Of a stretch of 64,000 bases of DNA, positions 16,589 through 25,888 are shown one piece after another (positions within the stretch are counted from its first letter, which is position 1; every line of letters starts with the position of its first letter). This DNA comes from AP-16 sp036395835 (GTDB lineage Bacteria > Pseudomonadota > Alphaproteobacteria > Rhizobiales > Xanthobacteraceae). The notes under the pieces are model-generated. The model ran no database searches and was not told the DNA's origin. It saw only the letters and a list, made by a program, of their open reading frames with translations. The DNA is taken from assembly GCA_036395835.1 (NCBI GenBank), contig DASWCW010000273.1, positions 1-64,000 on the forward strand. Reading direction: 5' to 3'. The position numbers and the translations under genes are program-made.

Positions 16589-17218
16589 ATGACGCGGGTT
16601 CCTCGAAGACTTACGGTATGGCTCTGTGCCTGGGGGCTGCTGGCGACCGGGATTCCCGGCGCGCAGGCGCAGCCGCATCGTCCCATGGGCCTGGAGGCCG
16701 ATGAATTGCCGCTACCGGAGCAGCCCGGCGTCGTGCCGGATCCGGACGAGGAGCGGCTGCCCGCGGCGTACCAGCGACAGCTGGTGTTCTTCCGCACCGC
16801 GGAGCCGCCCGGAACCATCATCATCAGCACATCCGAACGCTTTCTCTATCTCGTGCAGGGCAATAACCGGGCGCTGCGCTACGGCATCGGAGTTGGCCGT
16901 GACGGCTTCCAATGGTCGGGCCTGCTTCGCATCTCGCGCAAGGCGGAATGGCCCGATTGGATTCCTCCGCCGGAGATGATCGACCGCCAGCCGTATCTGC
17001 CGCGGTTCATGGCCGGGGGGCCGGGCAATCCGCTCGGCGCGCGCGCGCTTTATCTCGGCAACACGGTCTACCGCATCCACGGCACCAATCAGCCGCAGAC
17101 CATCGGGCATGCGGTGTCATCGGGCTGCTTCCGGCTCGTGAACGGCGACGTCGTCGATCTCTACGACCGGGTTCCGGTCGGCACCAAGGTCATCGTGCGC
17201 CAGAATCCGGAATTGTAG
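16589..17218 (+). CDS. L,D-transpeptidase (YkuD domain)
   Basis: 209 residues. A signal peptide (residues about 8-27, ending AQAQ) is followed by a YkuD domain from about residue 78: TIIISTSERFLYLVQGN, then YRIHGTNQPQTIGH and SSGCFRLVNGDVVDLYDRV. His164 and Cys180 form the active site; the first residue of the usual SHGCxR motif triplet is conserved but the histidine is serine (SSGCFR), as in many rhizobial members. These enzymes make 3-3 peptidoglycan cross-links or attach lipoproteins in the periplasm. An AapJ-like gene follows after 10 bases and is probably co-transcribed. Confidence 0.9.
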   Translation: MTRVPRRLTVWLCAWGLLATGIPGAQAQPHRPMGLEADELPLPEQPGVVPDPDEERLPAAYQRQLVFFRTAEPPGTIIISTSERFLYLVQGNNRALRYGIGVGRDGFQWSGLLRISRKAEWPDWIPPPEMIDRQPYLPRFMAGGPGNPLGARALYLGNTVYRIHGTNQPQTIGHAVSSGCFRLVNGDVVDLYDRVPVGTKVIVRQNPEL

Positions 17219-17228
17219 GGCAGGGGCC

Positions 17229-18362
17229 ATGCCGACCGACTTGCCGAAGCCGAGCTTCCCCGCGGTGCTGCCGGGAGCCGCCTGCACTCGGCTTCCTTTG
17301 CCGGCTGCCCCCGGGGCTCGTTTGCTGCGGAGCTTTCGGCCCCGGCTCGTCCTTTGGGCATCTCTCCTCGTCGTGCTTGGATCGGCTCTAGGGACGGCGG
17401 CGCCCGCTGCCGCACAAACGCTCAAGGCTGTCCGGGAAAGAGGCGAGCTTGTCTGCGGCGTAAGCCGTGGCCTGCTCGGCTTCTCCAGCGTGGACGAGAA
17501 GGGCAACTGGAGCGGCTTCGATGTCGATCTGTGCCGCGCCATCGCGGCGGCGATTTTCGAGGATGCGGGCAAGGTAAAATTCGTTCCGCTCGATGCCGCC
17601 ACGCGGTTTGCCGCGCTGAAATCCGGCGATATCGACGTGCTCTCGCGCAATTCGACGTGGACGATGTCGCGCGAGACTTCGTTCGGGCTGATCTTCGCGG
17701 CGATCACCTATTACGATGGACAAGGGTTTCTGGTCCGCAAGACGCTCAATGTCGAGTCCGCGCTCGATCTCGACGGAAAGTCGTTTTGCTTGCAGACCGG
17801 AACGACCGGCGAGCTCAATGTCGCCGACTATTTCCGTGCCAACAACATGACCTATTCGCCGGTCGAGTTCGCCAGTCTGGACGAGATCCTCAAGGCCTAT
17901 GACAGTGGCCGTTGCGACGTATTCGCCACCGACGTCTCCCAGCTTCATGCGGAGAGGCTCAGGCTCACCAAGCCGGAGGAGCACGTCATCCTGCCCGACG
18001 TCATCTCCAAGGAACCGCTCGGTCCGGTGGTGCGGCAAGGCGACGACCAGTGGTTCACCATCGTGAAATGGACGCATTTCGCCATGGTCAATGCCGAAGA
18101 GCTCGGGGTCAGCTCCACGACCATCGACCGCGCCCTGAAGTCGGAGAAGCCGGAGGTGAAACGGCTGGTCGGCACGGCGGGAGATTTCGGCCAGCAGGCG
18201 GGGCTGAGCAACGATTGGGCGGCCCGGGTCATCCGGCTGGTCGGCAATTACGGCGAAATATTCGAACGCAATATCGGCACGAAATCGCCGCTCGGCATTC
18301 CGCGCGGCCTCAATCACCTCTGGACCATGGGCGGCATCCAGTACGCTCCGCCGATCCGGTGA
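17229..18362 (+). CDS. Amino acid ABC transporter substrate-binding protein (AapJ/BztA type), orphan
   Basis: 377 residues. A long basic N-region precedes the signal helix (residues about 36-63, ending AAPAAAQ). The mature protein shows LKAVRERGELVCGVSRGLLG, the ligand-site region WSGFDVDLCRAIAAAIFEDAG, RNSTWTMSRETSFGL, and YDSGRCDVFATDVSQL. These are hallmarks of the AapJ-type binding proteins of general L-amino acid transporters. No permease or ATPase gene is nearby, so it must use components elsewhere or act as a sensor. It lies 10 bases after an L,D-transpeptidase gene, hinting at amino acid or peptide recovery from cell wall; that is inference. Confidence 0.85.
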   Translation: MPTDLPKPSFPAVLPGAACTRLPLPAAPGARLLRSFRPRLVLWASLLVVLGSALGTAAPAAAQTLKAVRERGELVCGVSRGLLGFSSVDEKGNWSGFDVDLCRAIAAAIFEDAGKVKFVPLDAATRFAALKSGDIDVLSRNSTWTMSRETSFGLIFAAITYYDGQGFLVRKTLNVESALDLDGKSFCLQTGTTGELNVADYFRANNMTYSPVEFASLDEILKAYDSGRCDVFATDVSQLHAERLRLTKPEEHVILPDVISKEPLGPVVRQGDDQWFTIVKWTHFAMVNAEELGVSSTTIDRALKSEKPEVKRLVGTAGDFGQQAGLSNDWAARVIRLVGNYGEIFERNIGTKSPLGIPRGLNHLWTMGGIQYAPPIR

Positions 18363-18402
18363 CGCTCGGGTGGAAATTCCGGTGCCGGGCTAGCGTCTGC
18401 GC

Positions 18403-18428
18403 GGAACCTCTTCCCCAAAACCGCCGTT
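18403..18428 (+). promoter_or_regulatory. EcfG-type promoter for the class A PBP gene
   Basis: GGAAC 18403-18407, 17 bases, CGTT 18425-18428. Perfect consensus, 64 bases before ATG 18493. Confidence 0.8.
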
Positions 18429-18492
18429 TATAAGGATTAATTCACCAGAGCGGGCGCACCCTGCGGGACAGCCCCCTTCCTTTCCGGCCCCC

Positions 18493-21417
18493 ATGAATGC
18501 GATCCTGGTCAAGATTTTCGCCACGGCCCTTGCGCTCAGCCAGGTGACCACCGAGCCGGGAGCGATCAAGACGCAGTTCGACCCGGTGCGGGACCAAGGG
18601 GAAGTGGTGCGGATTCTGCGCGCGGGCTGCGCCCACATCCGCAAGGCCTTCGACATCGAGGACATCAACGTCGATGAGCTCATCACTACCGCGATGGACG
18701 ATCCGCAGGCCTTGGGCGGGGGCATCAAAGCTCTGCATGGACTGAAGTTCGAGGACCTGTTCACGGCATACCGGCAGTTTTGCAAGAACGAGGCCGTGGA
18801 CAATCCATCCGTCGACATCGGCGAGGTCATCGCGTTTTACGACAAGGCGGCGGCCGATCTCCCCGACGAGACCAAGCTCAAGAGCCTAAAACCTCGCGGG
18901 ATGAGCGTGGTGCTCGATCGCAGCAAGAACCGTTTCGCCGATTTGGCCGCGCCCGATCAGCGGCGCCTTCCCGTGCCGCTGAGCGATATCCCCGAGCTTG
19001 TCCGGCGAGCCTTCGTCTCGGCGGAGGACAAGCGTTTTTTCCAGCACAAGGGGATCGACGAGCGGGGGATGGTACGGGCGTTCCTGGGGAATCTCGCGGA
19101 ACCCGGACGGCCGCAGGGCGGATCGACCATCACCCAGCAGGTAGCCAAGAATCTGCTGGTCGGAGATGACGTTACCTACGAGCGCAAGATCCGCGAGATC
19201 CTGGTCGCATCCCGACTCGAGCGCGTGCTCGGCAAGCCGGAGATCCTGACGCTCTATCTCAATTCGATCTATCTCGGTCGCGGATCGTGGGGCATCGAGA
19301 TGGCGGCGCGGAGCTATTTCGGCAAGCCCGCCGCCGAGCTTACCCTGGCCGAGTGTGCGCTTCTGGCCGGTCTGACCAAGGGGCCGAATTATTTCAGCCC
19401 CGACCGCCATCCGGATCGAGCGCGGGAGCGCATGGGCTACGTGCTCAGCAGGATGCAGGAAGACCGCGTGATCGACGCCGAACAGATGCGGCAGGCGATG
19501 GGCACGCCCCCGCCGCAAGTGGTCGCCTACGAACGCGCCCGCCGTGACAGCGGGTTCTACTTCGTCGATCACCTCGGCCGTGAAGCCAAGACCGCGGCCG
19601 GCATCGATATCCTCGCGGGATCGTCGTACACGATTCATTCGACCATTCATGTCGGCCTGCAGCGTGCGACCGAGGCTGCGCTGCAGGAGGGTCTCGCGGC
19701 CTATGAGCTCAAGGCCGGTCGCGCGCGTTTCAGCGGACCCGAGGCGAATCTGGCCGATGCGATCCAGCGCATCGAGCGCGATGCGGCAAACATGGATCGA
19801 CGCGAGGCGACGCAGCCGCTGCAACCGCAGACGCCGGCGTGGCAGCAGGCGCTGCAGTCGGCACGTCTGCCGCTCTACGACGTGCACTGGCCCGCGGCGG
19901 TCGTGGTCGCCATGCCGGGCAGCAAGAACGCCGGCGTTCGGGTCGGCTTGGCCGACGGGCGCGTTCTGCCGCTCGCGAGCCCGAACGCCGCGGTTCGCCG
20001 CGCGCTGAAACTCCACGACGTGATCTTTGTGCAAGTGATCGAAGCCAATGGAAAATCGCCGGCGCGGGCGGAACTGCGGGTGCCGCCGACGGTCCAGGGC
20101 GCCGCCCTGGTGCTCGAGAACAAGACCGGCCGCATCCTCGCCATGGCCGGTGGATTCTCCTATCCGCTGAGCCAGCTCAACCGCACCGCGCAGATGCGGC
20201 GCCAGCCGGGCTCGGCGCTCAAGCCGATCACCTACCTGGCCGCGCTCGAGGCCGGCTTGCAGCCCAATACCCTGGTGCTCGACGAGCCGATCACGTTTGC
20301 GCCGCTCGGAAACGCGGCCTACGCGCGTGAACGCGATTATTGGTCGCCGAGGAATTACGACCGCGGCAGCTCCGGCGTGGTCACGCTGCGCCGGGCGCTC
20401 GAAAATTCGAAGAACCGGGTCACCGCACGGCTGCTCGACGGCGGCATCAAGCGCAGCCCCGAGGAAAGTTTGGATCGTGTCTGCGAGATCGCCATGGAGG
20501 CCCAGCTCTACGGCGAATGCGTGCGCTATTATCCTTTTGTGCTGGGCGCACAGCCGGTGCGAATGATGGATCTGGCCGCCTTTTACGCCGCGATTGCCAA
20601 CGAGGGCGCGCGCCCGTCCCCGCACGCGATCGATTCCATCGAGCAGAACGATTTGGTCGTCTATCGGCACGAGGCTCCGCCGGCATGGATCGGCTCCGCC
20701 GATCCCGGCACTTTCTATCAGTTGAAGACCATGCTGCAGGGCGTCGTCGAACGCGGCACTGCGCGTCCGATCCGGCAGCTTGCGCCCTACGTGGCGGGAA
20801 AGACCGGCACTTCGGAGAACGAGAACGATGCCTGGTTCGTCGGGTTTTCCAACGAGGTCACGATTGCGGTGTGGGTGGGCTATGACAATGCCGGCAACAA
20901 GCGGCGGACGCTCGGCGGCGGCGAGACCGGTGGCAAGGTGGCGGTTCCGATCTTCGAATCGATCATGCAAGCGGTATGGTCGGAATACGCGCCGCGCACA
21001 TTTCTGAGCCCGCCGTCACCCCGGGCGCGTGGTCAGCTCGTCGATCTGCCGGTCGATCTGACCACCGGCAATCGGCTCGCCTCCGGCAGCCCGAGAGCTT
21101 TCGTCGAGCATTTCCACCTCGATCGGCAAGGGCAGCTCGAAGATACGCAGTTCCGTCTGGTTTCCCGCGGCGGGATTTATGCCTATCGCGACGGCGACAT
21201 ATTCGGCGAAACCGAGCGGCCGTCCGGCTGGACCTATCCGCCGGGCTGGCCCTATGACAACGGCGCCGCTTCGCCGCCGTCGCCCTGGCGGGTGCCGCCG
21301 CGACCGCGGCTGTCGCCCTGGGGCGGATTGTTCGGCGATCCCTACCGGTGGAACGACGCCCGGCCGCGCCCGCGCCGCGTCGATCCCGACTATTTCTGGA
21401 ATCGCCGCGGTTTCTGA
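18493..21417 (+). CDS. Class A penicillin-binding protein (PBP1-type transglycosylase/transpeptidase)
   Basis: 974 residues. The GT51 glycosyltransferase domain (about 140-330) has the catalytic Glu178 in SAEDKRFFQHKG, then GGSTITQQVAKNLLVG. The transpeptidase domain has the nucleophile Ser574 in GSALK and the KTGTS box at 770-774. It polymerises and cross-links peptidoglycan in the periplasm. Odd points: the N-terminus has only a short hydrophobic stretch (about 3-16), followed by some 120 charged residues matching no PBP1 domain I know, and the tail (about 890-974) is rich in Pro, Arg and Trp. An EcfG-type promoter marks it as a stress PBP. A secreted protein gene follows after 13 bases. 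Confidence 0.9.
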   Translation: MNAILVKIFATALALSQVTTEPGAIKTQFDPVRDQGEVVRILRAGCAHIRKAFDIEDINVDELITTAMDDPQALGGGIKALHGLKFEDLFTAYRQFCKNEAVDNPSVDIGEVIAFYDKAAADLPDETKLKSLKPRGMSVVLDRSKNRFADLAAPDQRRLPVPLSDIPELVRRAFVSAEDKRFFQHKGIDERGMVRAFLGNLAEPGRPQGGSTITQQVAKNLLVGDDVTYERKIREILVASRLERVLGKPEILTLYLNSIYLGRGSWGIEMAARSYFGKPAAELTLAECALLAGLTKGPNYFSPDRHPDRARERMGYVLSRMQEDRVIDAEQMRQAMGTPPPQVVAYERARRDSGFYFVDHLGREAKTAAGIDILAGSSYTIHSTIHVGLQRATEAALQEGLAAYELKAGRARFSGPEANLADAIQRIERDAANMDRREATQPLQPQTPAWQQALQSARLPLYDVHWPAAVVVAMPGSKNAGVRVGLADGRVLPLASPNAAVRRALKLHDVIFVQVIEANGKSPARAELRVPPTVQGAALVLENKTGRILAMAGGFSYPLSQLNRTAQMRRQPGSALKPITYLAALEAGLQPNTLVLDEPITFAPLGNAAYARERDYWSPRNYDRGSSGVVTLRRALENSKNRVTARLLDGGIKRSPEESLDRVCEIAMEAQLYGECVRYYPFVLGAQPVRMMDLAAFYAAIANEGARPSPHAIDSIEQNDLVVYRHEAPPAWIGSADPGTFYQLKTMLQGVVERGTARPIRQLAPYVAGKTGTSENENDAWFVGFSNEVTIAVWVGYDNAGNKRRTLGGGETGGKVAVPIFESIMQAVWSEYAPRTFLSPPSPRARGQLVDLPVDLTTGNRLASGSPRAFVEHFHLDRQGQLEDTQFRLVSRGGIYAYRDGDIFGETERPSGWTYPPGWPYDNGAASPPSPWRVPPRPRLSPWGGLFGDPYRWNDARPRPRRVDPDYFWNRRGF

Positions 21418-21430
21418 CGGGAGGGCGTGG

Positions 21431-22453
21431 ATGGAGAGATCTCGCGCATTCGCGCCACTGGTCGTGCTCGCGGTTTGCATCGCGCCGGGTTCGATCGCTC
21501 GCGGCGAGGAATTCCGGATCGCGGAAGTGCGCTCGCTCGGCGCGGATGCGTCTGCGCTCCAGCCGCGCACCATTGCGTTCGCCGACCACCACGACGAGCC
21601 GCTGGCCGATCCCGCTACCGGGCTGATCCGGTTCGAAGACTGGGCGCGGGCGATGCCCATCCAGAAACAATTTCTGAGTCTCTACCCTAGCTTCATCGAG
21701 CCGATGGTCGATCTCACCGAGAACGGGATCACCAAACCCTACAAGGAAAAGCTGCACATGTATGTGGCCGAGGCCCGTTTCGCCTTGTCCAAGCCTGCGG
21801 CATCGATCAATCTCGCTCGTTACGTCACGATTGCGTTCCTCGAGCGCATGGATCCCAAGATCACGCATCGGACGATCGCGGCCGCCGATATCGATCCGGC
21901 CGCGCAACGCAATCCGGATCGGGAGTGGTGCGAGGCCAAGCCTCGCGTGCTGTGCATCGAGTCGCGCTACGAGCTCGAGGGCAAGCTGCCTTCCGGTATC
22001 CGCGTCGCCAATCAGCTCGTGGATAAAAAAAAGAAAATCGACGATTTCCTGCGGTTCCAGAGCGAGCTGCGTCTGCTCTCGCCCGCGGAGCTCGATCAGC
22101 CGGGGTTGGGGAAGCTCACCGGCATCGGCGCGCCGATCGTCGGCGCGATCGAGCAGAATATTTTTTTCGTCAATCAGGTCATGCAGTTCGGCAAGTTTTT
22201 GGCCTTGCTGCAACCGGATGCGACGGATGCGAGCAAGACCATAGTGAGTGCCTTCATCGCGCTCGCGATCAAGACCAGAGTGATCGAGAACAAGAACAAA
22301 TATGCGAACGTGCCGGTGCTTCGCAATCTGGTTCCCGGGCAGGTCCTGCTCGGCAAGAGCTCGTTCAACACCGGCAATTCGCTGAGCGCCGGACTGCCGA
22401 GCTATGCCCGCAACGAGATCAAGTCCGTCGCGGGCATTCTCGATCAGGAATAG
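21431..22453 (+). CDS. Secreted protein of unknown function, operon partner of the PBP
   Basis: 340 residues from ATG 21431, chosen for the GGAGGG ribosome site and the signal peptide that starts there (residues about 7-25, ending SIARG). The mature part is helical and charged, with FEDWARAMPIQKQFLSLYPS, YVAEARFALSKPAASINLA and KKKKIDDFLRFQSELRLLS. A single Cys pair lies near CEAKPRVLCIE. I recognise no family. It starts 13 bases after the PBP gene and would share its EcfG-type promoter, so it may work with that PBP in the periplasm. This pairing is inferred from position only. Confidence 0.68.
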   Translation: MERSRAFAPLVVLAVCIAPGSIARGEEFRIAEVRSLGADASALQPRTIAFADHHDEPLADPATGLIRFEDWARAMPIQKQFLSLYPSFIEPMVDLTENGITKPYKEKLHMYVAEARFALSKPAASINLARYVTIAFLERMDPKITHRTIAAADIDPAAQRNPDREWCEAKPRVLCIESRYELEGKLPSGIRVANQLVDKKKKIDDFLRFQSELRLLSPAELDQPGLGKLTGIGAPIVGAIEQNIFFVNQVMQFGKFLALLQPDATDASKTIVSAFIALAIKTRVIENKNKYANVPVLRNLVPGQVLLGKSSFNTGNSLSAGLPSYARNEIKSVAGILDQE

Positions 22454-22605
22454 GCTTCGGCATCAGCCGGTGCTCCGGGCGAGCGCGCCCGCGTTAACCA
22501 TCTCGTTCACGAACACTGCGGACGCGCTTCAACTCGCTCACAACTTGCGGCATATTGGCCATAGATGCGGCGAATGGCCTCGCCGACGCGTAGTGTCGTT
22601 CTCCC

Positions 22606-23097
22606 ATGCGCCGCCTCCTGCTCGTTCTCGCATTTGCGTGCATCGCCACGGGCAGCGCTCGCGCGAACCTGGTCGTCACCATCGACAAATCGCAGCAGCG
22701 CATGTCCGTCAGAGTCGACGGCGAGGATCGATACAAGTGGCCGATATCCACGGCGCGCGCCGGATACGTCACGCCGAACGGGACCTACCATCCCGAGTTC
22801 CTGGCGCGCCGATGGTTCTCGCACAAATACTACGGCTCGCCGATGCCCCACGCGATCTTCTTCCACGAGGGCTTCGCCATCCACGGCAGCTATGAGACTT
22901 CCCGGCTGGGCCGTGCGGCGTCGCATGGCTGTGTGCGGCTGCATCCGGAGCACGCGGCGGTGCTGTTCTCGCTGGTGCAGAAGGAGGGGACCACCAACAC
23001 CGAGATCGTCGTCACCGGCGCCAATCCGGTCGGGCGGCCTTCGGGACCCTCGCGCCGGCAGTTCTATTTCTACCGCAGCTTCTCCGGCCGCATCTGA
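22606..23097 (+). CDS. L,D-transpeptidase (YkuD domain), short form
   Basis: 163 residues. A signal peptide (1-20, ending GSARA) leads straight into the YkuD domain: LVVTIDKSQQRMSVRVDGE, FAIHGSYETSRLG (His93) and the canonical SHGCVRL with Cys109. Compared with the 16589 gene, this copy has the standard SHGC motif and no N-terminal extension. It is likely a periplasmic peptidoglycan cross-linking or lipoprotein-attaching enzyme. It is convergent with treY, only 13 bases apart, and has no clear EcfG-type promoter. It may be read from the PBP operon across a 152-base gap. Confidence 0.9.
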   Translation: MRRLLLVLAFACIATGSARANLVVTIDKSQQRMSVRVDGEDRYKWPISTARAGYVTPNGTYHPEFLARRWFSHKYYGSPMPHAIFFHEGFAIHGSYETSRLGRAASHGCVRLHPEHAAVLFSLVQKEGTTNTEIVVTGANPVGRPSGPSRRQFYFYRSFSGRI

Positions 23098-23110
23098 TCG
23101 CCTATCGTCT

Positions 23111-25888
23111 TCAGCGCGAGGCCGCGCAAGAAGCGGGCACCGCATGCAACACGGCGAACGGCATGGTCGCGAATAGATCCACGACGGGGATTTCGCTGTC
23201 GGGAAAGCTTCGCCCCGGGACGAGCAGGTCCGTCATCGAGCCGAGGCCGTCCGACACCAGGGAAGCGCGCCAGGCAGCGCCGCGGGGCCATTCGCGCCCG
23301 CCGTCGGTGAAGCGGCTAAACTGGCGGCCGACCGCAACGATCACCGCCTCGCGCCCCCGAGACCGCGCGAACGCCAGCACGTGGTCGCGGTGCTCTCCTG
23401 CAACCCGCACCGGCGCATGATCGCCGTTGCGGAATAGCGATGCGTACGCGGTGCGCAACGCGAGCAGCCGGCTCGTCAGCGCCAGCTTGATCCTTCCGTC
23501 TTCCCACGAGGCCTGCAGCGCCCGCCAATCCTGTTCGGCGGCAAGTCCCGCGAGCGCCGCCTGTCGGATGCCGAAAGCGACGGGGCGGCGATTGTCGGGA
23601 TCGACGAGCGAAAGATCCCAAAACTCGCTGCCCTGATAGAAGTCCGGAACGCCCGGAACCGTCGCCTTGATCGTGAGCTGCGCCAGGCCATTGAGCGCGC
23701 CGAGCAGCGCCACGCGATGGGCGAAAGCATGGAAGGATTCGAGAAAGGCCGCCGATTGCTTGGGGTCGAGGATGTCGCCGACGAACGCCGTCAGGCCGCG
23801 CTCGTAAGCCTGGTCAGGATCGAGCCAGCTCGTCTCGAGCTTGCTCTCGCGCGCGGCCTTCACCGCATAGGCCTGCATGCGCTCGACGAAGCCTGCATCC
23901 GGTGCCGTAGGCGGCCAGGCGCCGAGCAGCGCCTGATAGAGCAGATATTGGTGACCTGGCGAGGGGATCGGCTTTCCCTTTGTGCGATCGACGAAACGGC
24001 CGTTGGCGTCGCTCCATGCCTTCACCTGCTCGATCCATTCGTCGGCCAGCTCCGAGAGCGCCAACAATCGCGCGCGCGCATCCTCACCGCGCTTGGTGTC
24101 GTGCGTGGCAGTTGCCGTCATGCCGAATGCAGAAGCGCCCGCCCGCGCCGTCATGCGCCGATGAAATTCCGCGATGCCCAGCGCCGGTGCCGCTGGATCG
24201 CCGCCGACTTCGTTGCAGGCGAGGAGCCGCAGGTAGCGATAGCACGCGGTGTCTTCCAGCGACTTCGCCATCAAGGGCCCGGTGAACTGTTGGACTCTGG
24301 TGGCAAACTCACGGACACGTGTTCGGCTGTAACCGGCGCGTTTCGGCGCAATCAGATCGAGCGTGAGCGCTGCCTGCAGAAAATCGAGTATCGGCTGGAG
24401 GCCGGGCCTGCACGCCCTTGCCCGGCTGATGGCTTGCGCGATGGTCGCCCGATCGGCGGGCGAAGCGCCTTCGGCGCCGACGTAGGTCCGATAGACCGGG
24501 AAGTGCAGCAAATACAGCCGCAGCGCTTGCCCGAGCGCCGCGTGGGTGAAATCGCGACTCTGCCAATGCCCCGCGGCGATCCTCACCAGCAGACGCACGA
24601 GCATGTCGAGATCTCCCGCGAACAGGGCTTCGAGCACGGCGCGCTTCGATTGCAGCAGGATTTCGGAGAAATCCGCATCATTGCCCGGTATCTGCCGGCG
24701 ATACCGCTCGAGTGCCTCCAATCCGCGCGCATCGACCAATAGCCGCGCGATCGCGTTCAGCCATTCGTATCCGGTCGTGCCGGCCACGCCGGCAAGTTCG
24801 GGCATCGGTTCGCCCTCTCCGAGGATCTTCTCCACGATCACATAAAACGGCGGCTCCGCGGCCCCGCGTGCTTCCCGGATGAGATGCTGGAGCGATCGAC
24901 AGTACTCGATCGGATCGGCGAGGCCGTCGATGTGGTCGATTCTGAGCCCGTGCAGCCGGCCCTCGCCGACGAGCCGGGAGACCAAGCCATGTACGGCCGC
25001 AAACGTGCCGGGATTCTCGACCCGAAGCCCCGCGAGATCGTTGATATCGAAAAAGCGTCGATAGTTGATCTCGCTCGCGGCGACGCGCCAATGGGCGACA
25101 CGATAGTGCTGCCGCTCCAGCAGGCGATGCAGCGCGCGAACCCGCGCACGAGGCCCAAGCTTGGGACGATAGGCTTCGAGGCCGCTCGCAATGAGACGCG
25201 CCGCTTCCTTCGAGCTTGCGAGTGCGCCTTTGAGCGCCGCGGCGTCCTCGCGCGTGCGCGCCCGATGCGCTCGGGCAAGCTCGAGCAGCCGGCGCCCCGC
25301 CGTGGTGTGTTGCGCTCCGGCGGCGGCAACGACGGCGCGGATCAGGTGCGGATACACATCCGGCCGGATCGGCAGCCGGTGCGGATCGTACCAGGCGGAG
25401 AAAGTCCCGTCCGTTTCCGCGAATTTCAGCACGATCTCGCCGGCTTCGAGCGCTTCGCCGTAGGGCCTACCCAGAATCGGCAGCAGCAGCCGGCCGCGGC
25501 TCGATGGTGCATCCCAGTCGATATCGAACGAGCCGGCGTGAGGCGAGCCGTCCCCCCATTCGAGCACGTCGAGCCACCAGGCATTGTCCGCGCCGCCGAT
25601 GCCGACGTGATTGGGCACGAAATCGAGGATCAAGCCTAGATCGGCACGCGCGAGGGCTTGCGACAATCTGGCGAACGCCGCTTCGCCGCCGAATTCCGGA
25701 TTAAGCGCATTGTGGTCGACGATGTCGTAGCCGTGCGCGCTTCCGGGGCGCGCCTTCAGAAAAGGTGAGGCATAGAGATGGCTGACCCCGAGCGCCGCGA
25801 GATAAGGCACAAGATCCGCCGCGGCGTCGAAGCCGAAGCCGGCGGAAAGCTGCAGCCGATAGGTCGCAATCGGAACATCGGGCGGCAT
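23111..25888 (-). CDS. treY: Malto-oligosyltrehalose synthase
   Basis: Turns the reducing-end maltose unit of an alpha-1,4-glucan into a trehalosyl unit (GH13). 925 residues from ATG 25888. The opening VPIATYRLQLSAGFGFDAAA, HLYASPFLKARPGSAHGYD, DFVPNHVGI, then GLRIDHIDGL (nucleophile Asp) and VEKILGEGE (acid/base Glu) are family-defining. The C-terminal part has PGVPDFYQGSEFWDLSLVDP. The start overlaps the treZ stop by one base (TGATG), so the enzymes are coupled. It is the last gene of the treX-treZ-treY operon. The frame stays open upstream, but that part is out of frame with the treZ protein and is not a fusion. Confidence 0.95.
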   Translation of the reverse strand: MPPDVPIATYRLQLSAGFGFDAAADLVPYLAALGVSHLYASPFLKARPGSAHGYDIVDHNALNPEFGGEAAFARLSQALARADLGLILDFVPNHVGIGGADNAWWLDVLEWGDGSPHAGSFDIDWDAPSSRGRLLLPILGRPYGEALEAGEIVLKFAETDGTFSAWYDPHRLPIRPDVYPHLIRAVVAAAGAQHTTAGRRLLELARAHRARTREDAAALKGALASSKEAARLIASGLEAYRPKLGPRARVRALHRLLERQHYRVAHWRVAASEINYRRFFDINDLAGLRVENPGTFAAVHGLVSRLVGEGRLHGLRIDHIDGLADPIEYCRSLQHLIREARGAAEPPFYVIVEKILGEGEPMPELAGVAGTTGYEWLNAIARLLVDARGLEALERYRRQIPGNDADFSEILLQSKRAVLEALFAGDLDMLVRLLVRIAAGHWQSRDFTHAALGQALRLYLLHFPVYRTYVGAEGASPADRATIAQAISRARACRPGLQPILDFLQAALTLDLIAPKRAGYSRTRVREFATRVQQFTGPLMAKSLEDTACYRYLRLLACNEVGGDPAAPALGIAEFHRRMTARAGASAFGMTATATHDTKRGEDARARLLALSELADEWIEQVKAWSDANGRFVDRTKGKPIPSPGHQYLLYQALLGAWPPTAPDAGFVERMQAYAVKAARESKLETSWLDPDQAYERGLTAFVGDILDPKQSAAFLESFHAFAHRVALLGALNGLAQLTIKATVPGVPDFYQGSEFWDLSLVDPDNRRPVAFGIRQAALAGLAAEQDWRALQASWEDGRIKLALTSRLLALRTAYASLFRNGDHAPVRVAGEHRDHVLAFARSRGREAVIVAVGRQFSRFTDGGREWPRGAAWRASLVSDGLGSMTDLLVPGRSFPDSEIPVVDLFATMPFAVLHAVPASCAASR

